From Actinorhabdospora filicis (GTDB taxonomy: Bacteria > Actinomycetota > Actinomycetes > Mycobacteriales > Micromonosporaceae), in assembly GCF_030269765.1 (NCBI RefSeq), contig NZ_BSTX01000002.1, positions 310,001-374,000 on the forward strand: a DNA stretch of 64,000 nucleotides. The letters run 5' to 3'. Positions within the stretch are counted from its first letter, which is position 1. Every line of letters starts with the position of its first letter. The notes under the pieces were generated by a model, which searched no databases, was not told the DNA's origin, and was given only the letters and a program-made list of their open reading frames with translations. The translations under genes and the position numbers were made by a program. Positions 59,586 through 64,000 of this stretch are shown here, piece after piece.

Positions 59586-61043
59586 ATGGTGAAGCCCCTC
59601 AGCGCGCACGACCCGGCGCGCATCGGCCCCTACCGGCTCATCGGCCTGCTCGGCCAGGGCGGCATGGGCCGGGTCTACCTCGCCCGCTCCCTGGGCGGAC
59701 GCCTCCTCGCCGTCAAGGTCATCTCCGGCGCGCTCGCTGGTGATCGGAGCTTCCGTCGCCGTTTCGCGGCCGAGATCGCCGCCGCCCGCAAGGTCGGCGG
59801 TTTCTACACCGCCCAGGTCGTCGATGCCGCGACCGAGGCCGACCCGCCGTGGCTGGCCACCGCCTACTGCGCCGGGCCGTCCCTGCAGGAGGCCGTCGAC
59901 GTGTACGGTCCGCTGTCGGGGGAGGCGGTGGAGGTGCTGGGCGCGGGACTGGCCGAGGGGCTGGCGGCGATTCACGCGCGGGAACTGGTGCATCGCGATC
60001 TCAAGCCCGGCAACGTGATCCTGGCCGAGGACGGGCCGCGCGTCATCGATTTCGGCATCGCTCGCGCGCTGGACGCCGCGCACCTGTCGACCACCGTCAT
60101 CGGCACGCCCGGCTACATGGCGCCCGAGCAGGTGACCGGTGCGCCCGCCGGGACGGCCGCCGACGTGTTCTCCCTCGGCTGCCTGCTGGTTTTCGCCGCC
60201 ACCGGGCACGGCCCCTACGGTGAGGGCCCGACCGAGGCGATCGTCTACCGGGTCGTGCACGGGGAGCCGCACCTGTGGGGTCTGCCGCCGCGGCTCGCGC
60301 CGCTGGTCACGGCCTGCCTGGCCAAGGATCCGGCGGCCCGGCCCACCGTCGGTGAGATCCTGCGGGGACTGTCGGTCCCTCCACAGGCGACACTCGCGCT
60401 GCCCGAGGGTGTCACCGCGATGATCGCCGAGCGCGGGCCGGCCCGGCTGCTGTCGGAGACGGGCGGGGCCGAGACCCTGGTGCCGGAGGCGGCGGCCGCG
60501 CCACGGCGGCGCGGCCTGTTCGGTGGCCTCGGCCTGGCCGCGGTGCTCGTGGCGATCCTGCTCGTGAGCCTGATCAACGGCGGGGGAGATCCCGGGGCGG
60601 CCGGGGGCCCCGGGATCACGCCGACGACGTCGGCTCCCCTGAGCCGGGATCCCTGCGATGTGACCGATGAGCAGGTCCGGCGCGCCAACCGGCTCACCAC
60701 CACCGGCACGCCCGACGGCTACTCCGATGACAAGGCCACCGTGCGGACCTGCACGTGGAAGTCGGAGTTGTTCAGCGCCGACGCCCGCCTGTCCTTCACG
60801 CTCATCTACGCCTCGGCCGTCATCGAGCTCATCGACGGTCCCGAGACCACCTCGGCCGACCTGGCCGGGCTGCCCGCCGACACCGTCGTGCGGCAGACCA
60901 AGGACGAGACCGCCTGCGTCGTCGCCTGGCTGACCCGGCGCGGGCAGGTCGCCGTCTACGGCCGCGTGGCCGAGCCTACCGGCGTCCTATGCGACCTGAC
61001 CGCCGACTTCGCCCGCTCGGTCCTGGCGAAACTGCCGGCGTAG
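59586..61043 (+). CDS. Receptor-type Ser/Thr protein kinase with outer Cys domain
   Basis: 485 residues; AAGGGA before the ATG. Full kinase domain: LGQGGMGRVYLARS, AVKVIS, VHRDLKPGNVIL, DFGIARAL, GTPGYMAPEQ, intact HRD and DFG. A single membrane helix near 312-332 is followed by an outer domain starting DPCDVTDEQVRRANRL, with RTCTWKS and TACVVAW. The outer domain is clearly related to that of the kinase at 27330 (DPCDV, RTC-W, the late Cys and CDLAADFARAV versus CDLTADFARSV), so both may sense related ligands. Followed by the small protein 61070. Confidence 0.95.
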   Translation: MVKPLSAHDPARIGPYRLIGLLGQGGMGRVYLARSLGGRLLAVKVISGALAGDRSFRRRFAAEIAAARKVGGFYTAQVVDAATEADPPWLATAYCAGPSLQEAVDVYGPLSGEAVEVLGAGLAEGLAAIHARELVHRDLKPGNVILAEDGPRVIDFGIARALDAAHLSTTVIGTPGYMAPEQVTGAPAGTAADVFSLGCLLVFAATGHGPYGEGPTEAIVYRVVHGEPHLWGLPPRLAPLVTACLAKDPAARPTVGEILRGLSVPPQATLALPEGVTAMIAERGPARLLSETGGAETLVPEAAAAPRRRGLFGGLGLAAVLVAILLVSLINGGGDPGAAGGPGITPTTSAPLSRDPCDVTDEQVRRANRLTTTGTPDGYSDDKATVRTCTWKSELFSADARLSFTLIYASAVIELIDGPETTSADLAGLPADTVVRQTKDETACVVAWLTRRGQVAVYGRVAEPTGVLCDLTADFARSVLAKLPA

Positions 61044-61069
61044 CCCCATCGACACCACGGAGGGCCGAC

Positions 61070-61309
61070 ATGGCCAGTTTCCGCAACCGCTGCGGTGAAT
61101 GCTCCTACGCCACCGACTGGGGCGCGGAATCGGCGAGCACCGACGCGATGCTGGAGCACTACAGTCGCGCGCACCCGGACGTGTTCCCCGGCGGGGTCGT
61201 GGAGTTCCGGACGGGCCGTGCTCGCCGCGAGGGACCCGGTTTCCTGACCATCGTGGGTGTGGTCGTGCTGATCTGCCTGTTCCTGGCCGCCTTGAGGGAC
61301 TGCCGATAG
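61070..61309 (+). CDS. Small zinc-finger-like membrane protein
   Basis: 79 residues; CGGAGGG before the ATG, 26 nt after the kinase stop. The N-terminus has C-x2-C (CGECSYA) followed by H-x4-H (EHYSRAH), a C2H2-type zinc finger. The C-terminus is one hydrophobic helix (FLTIVGVVVLICLFLAALR). Probably a kinase-linked small membrane protein. No family recognised. Confidence 0.72.
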   Translation: MASFRNRCGECSYATDWGAESASTDAMLEHYSRAHPDVFPGGVVEFRTGRARREGPGFLTIVGVVVLICLFLAALRDCR

Positions 61310-61365
61310 GAGCGTTCTGTACGCATCGCCCCTGTGATGGCAGCATGGTCGCAGGACCTACGGCG

Positions 61366-64000
61366 ATGGGCGGGCGACCTGTGGGCGAGCGGCTGGAACT
61401 GTCACTGCTGGGACCGTTGCGCGCGCGGTTTCGCGGTGAGCTCCTCGATCTGGGGCCGGTGCGGCAGCAGGCGGTGCTGGCGGCGCTGGTGTTGCGTCCG
61501 GACACCATCGTCGACGCGCGCAGGCTTCTCGATGACGTGTGGGGTGATGAGCCGCCCGCCTCCGGGCTGGGCAACCTGGCGTCCTATGTGTACCGGTTGC
61601 GGCAGCGGGTGCCGATGCCGGTGCTGGTCACCGAATCCGGCGGGTACCGGTTCCTGGCCGATCGGGTGCGCGTGGACGCCGCGTGGTTTCGCCATCGGCT
61701 GGCCGAGGCGAGGGCGTCGCGTGATGCCGGGGACCTTGAGGCGGCCGTTGGTGCGTACGGCGAGGCGATCGGGCTGTTCGCCGGTGAGCCGCTGGCGGGG
61801 GTGCCCGGCCCGTTCGCCGAGGCGCAGCGTGCGCGGCTCACTGACGTGCGGCTGCGGGCGCGGCGGGAGAAGCTGGAGTGCCAGCTGGGGCTCGGCCGCC
61901 ACGTGGAGGCCGCCGAGGAGCTGGCCGAGCTCGTCGAGGAGCAGCCCTTCAGCGAGGTGCTCGCCGTCCTGCTGATGCGGGCTCTGCACGCCGGTGGTGG
62001 ACGCGCCGAGGCCATGGCCGTCTTCACCCGCCTGCGCCAGCGGCTGTCGGAGGAGCTGGGTGTCGAGCCGGGTGGGGAGGCGCAGCGCGCCTACCGGGAG
62101 CTGCTGACGGCCGTGGAGCGGCAGGCGCCGCCGCGCGATGAGCTGCCCGCCGACCACGGCGACCTCGTCGGGCGCGAGCGGGAGCTGGCCGTGCTGGCCG
62201 CGCCGGGGCGTCCCGATGTGGTGACGGTGCGGGCCGTGGACGGTGTGGCCGGTGTCGGTAAGACCGCCCTGGTGGTGCAGGCGGCGCGATCCCTGCGGGA
62301 GGCGATCGGGCCCGACCACTGTCTGTTCGTCGACCTGCACGGCTATACCGAGGGACGCGATCCGGCCGATGCGAGGACGGTGCTGCGCAGGCTGCTGCGC
62401 GCGATCGGCGCCGATGACGCCGGGATCCCCGATGACATCGACGAACTGGCCGCCACGTGGCGCAGTGCCGGTGGCGCGCGGCGCATCGTCCTCGTGCTGG
62501 ACAACGCCGCCGACGCCGAGCAGGTGCGGCCACTGCTGCCCTCGGGGCCTGGTAGTCACGTGCTGGTCAGCGGCCGCGCTCGCCTGCTCGGCCTGGACGT
62601 GCCGGTGCGGGTGAGCCTGGAGCCGCTCGCGCCAGGGGATGCCGCCGCGTTGCTCACCGCCGTGATCGGTGAGGCCCGCTCGGGGAGTGAGCCTGAGGCG
62701 GTGGCCCGCCTGGCGGCGCTGTGCGACCATCTGCCGCTGGCGGTGCGGCTGGCCGCCGCCCGGCTCCAGAGTCGTCCGATGTGGACGGTGGCGGAGTTCG
62801 TTGAGCGGCTCGCCGACGACCGCTCCCGGCTGGGTGAGCTGCGTGCCGGGAACCGCAGCGTGGCCGCCGCCCTCGGCCTGTCCTACCGGCAGCTGCCGGT
62901 AGAGGAGCGGACCGCGTTCGGGGCCTTCGGCTGGTTCCCGGCCGCCGAACTCGATGTGTTAGTCGCCGCGGCCCTGCTCGGGCGCCCGGCACGGGAGACC
63001 GAGCGCGTGCTGGAGAACCTCGTCGACGCCAACCTGCTGCGGCAGCCGGCCAGTGGGCGCTACCGCATGCACGACCTCGTCGCCGCCTACGCCGGGCGGC
63101 TTCCCGAGCCCGCCGGCGTCGAGGCCGCGCGGGCCCGGGCGCTGTCGCTGTACCTGTCCGCCGCCCGCCGTGCCAGCGACGAGGGACCGGCGGCCTTCCC
63201 GACCGGACCCGAGGGGCTCCCGGACGCCTTCGCCGACATCGACGCCGCCGACGCGTGGCTGTCCACCATGTCCGGTGTCATCGTCGAGGCCATCGCTCAT
63301 CCGGCGCTGGCCGCCCATCCCGACCACGTCTGCTGGATCGCCGAGGCCCTCCTCGACCACTTCACCAGGAGCGGCGCGTTCCACGAGGCCCGGACCGTGC
63401 TGTCGACCGCGCTGGCCGTCGTCGGCCGCGCCACCGACGCGCGGATGGTCCCGGCGCTGCCGATTCGCATGGGCATCGCGCTGGGCATGCAGGGCCGCTA
63501 CGGCGAGTCCGAAGACTGGCTGCGCCGCGGCCTGGTCCTCGCGAGGAGTACGGGTGAGCCGCGCGAGCAGGCCCGCGCGTTGGGTGCGCTCGGCACCGTC
63601 ACCCGCTCGCTGGGGCGCGATGAGGAGGCCGTCACCCACCTCACCGAGGTCCTCGACCTGGCCGGGCGCCTCGACGACGACTGGCTGCGCGGCATGGCCC
63701 TGTGCAACCTCGGCGCCGTCCATCAAGGGCGCGGCGCCACGCAGGCGGCCCTCGATTGCTTCAACGACGCCGTCGCCCTCGCCGAGCGCGTCGGCGCGCC
63801 CCGCGTCATCGGCAAGTCCCTCTGCTACACCGCCGGACTGCACCTCGAACTCGGCCACCACGCCGAGGCCGCCGCGCAGTCGCGCCGGGCGGCCGGGCTG
63901 GCCGAGCGCGCCGGGGACCAGGCGCTGCTCGCCTTCGCGCTGACCCGCCTGGGCTCGGCCGAGCAGGGCCTAGGCCGCCTCGATGAGGCGATCGACGCCC
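61366..64000 (+). CDS. AfsR-like SARP/NB-ARC/TPR regulator (runs off the window)
   Basis: At least 878 residues; no stop before the end of the window. Starts at ATG 61366 (GTG 61381 is the alternative). Winged helix (ERLELSLLGPLRARFRGELLDL...DDVWGDEPPASGLGNLASYVYRLR), BTAD domain (VDAAWFRHRLAEARASRDAGDLEAAVGAYGEAI...LGVEPGGEAQRAYRELL), NB-ARC with P-loop VDGVAGVGKTALVVQ (about 290-305) and IVLVLDNAADAEQVRPLLPSG, PLAVRLAAARL, then TPR repeats from about 680. Same architecture as 41623. A large STAND-type transcription activator. Confidence 0.92.
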   Translation, partial: MGGRPVGERLELSLLGPLRARFRGELLDLGPVRQQAVLAALVLRPDTIVDARRLLDDVWGDEPPASGLGNLASYVYRLRQRVPMPVLVTESGGYRFLADRVRVDAAWFRHRLAEARASRDAGDLEAAVGAYGEAIGLFAGEPLAGVPGPFAEAQRARLTDVRLRARREKLECQLGLGRHVEAAEELAELVEEQPFSEVLAVLLMRALHAGGGRAEAMAVFTRLRQRLSEELGVEPGGEAQRAYRELLTAVERQAPPRDELPADHGDLVGRERELAVLAAPGRPDVVTVRAVDGVAGVGKTALVVQAARSLREAIGPDHCLFVDLHGYTEGRDPADARTVLRRLLRAIGADDAGIPDDIDELAATWRSAGGARRIVLVLDNAADAEQVRPLLPSGPGSHVLVSGRARLLGLDVPVRVSLEPLAPGDAAALLTAVIGEARSGSEPEAVARLAALCDHLPLAVRLAAARLQSRPMWTVAEFVERLADDRSRLGELRAGNRSVAAALGLSYRQLPVEERTAFGAFGWFPAAELDVLVAAALLGRPARETERVLENLVDANLLRQPASGRYRMHDLVAAYAGRLPEPAGVEAARARALSLYLSAARRASDEGPAAFPTGPEGLPDAFADIDAADAWLSTMSGVIVEAIAHPALAAHPDHVCWIAEALLDHFTRSGAFHEARTVLSTALAVVGRATDARMVPALPIRMGIALGMQGRYGESEDWLRRGLVLARSTGEPREQARALGALGTVTRSLGRDEEAVTHLTEVLDLAGRLDDDWLRGMALCNLGAVHQGRGATQAALDCFNDAVALAERVGAPRVIGKSLCYTAGLHLELGHHAEAAAQSRRAAGLAERAGDQALLAFALTRLGSAEQGLGRLDEAIDA

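Overview
The window is a high-GC actinomycete chromosome segment. The family content points to Streptosporangiales or Thermomonosporaceae (Nonomuraea/Actinomadura-like), but this is an inference from gene content, not a proven placement. Markers are three AfsR/SARP regulators, several PknB-type kinases, secreted ricin-type lectins, CAP-domain proteins, frequent GTG/TTG starts and GC-rich hairpin terminators without T-runs. I see no tRNA, rRNA or CRISPR array.

Region 1 (1-9358) is a hypoxia/dormancy-type island. A tightly packed forward operon encodes phosphoketolase, a P-type cation ATPase, a tandem universal stress protein (USP), a flavodoxin-like protein and a DevR/DosR-like response regulator. 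Facing it are a DevS/DosT-like GAF histidine kinase, a DoxX-like membrane protein and a second USP. A stand-alone cyclic-nucleotide-binding domain protein is divergent from that USP. Two 14-bp DosR-box-like palindromes (4704-4717 and 8811-8824) sit where such a regulator would act.

Region 2 (9359-21044) is accessory: a short SARP regulator, a secreted ricin-lectin, a PLP decarboxylase, membrane proteins, an NTF2-like protein, an esterase, a CAP-domain protein and a secreted NucA/NucB nuclease-ricin fusion.

Region 3 (21133-34431) is a signalling island. A four-gene operon (VWA, PP2C, FHA, kinase) is a TerY-P-triad-like phosphorylation module with an added FHA gene. Two receptor-like Ser/Thr kinases diverge from it. 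Then come a membrane protein, a large exported protein carrying PD-(D/E)XK-like residues, an internally duplicated protein, and a fusion of ECF sigma factor, zinc finger, membrane segment and CAP domain. The fusion gene shares a promoter motif with the other CAP gene at 18214. Next to it lies an isolated 21-codon Trp-rich gene with its own strong ribosome-binding site and terminator.

Region 4 (34617-48659) holds a MarR/TPR pair, a degenerate IS5-type transposase, a bulb-lectin protein, an ABC-2 exporter operon with a divergent TetR gene, an AfsR-like regulator, a small YbaB/WXG-like (ESX-type) locus, a Nudix hydrolase and a YdcF-like protein.

Region 5 (48660-64000) has a six-gene operon that looks built to degrade an extracellular ester or polyester and feed 3-hydroxybutyrate-type units inward: acyl-CoA ligase, TetR regulator, 3-hydroxybutyrate-dehydrogenase-like SDR, two hydrolases and a secreted lipase/depolymerase. 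It has a clear promoter, a candidate operator and a strong terminator. A secreted subtilase, an MFS transporter, another receptor kinase with a small zinc-finger membrane protein, and a truncated AfsR-like regulator complete the window.
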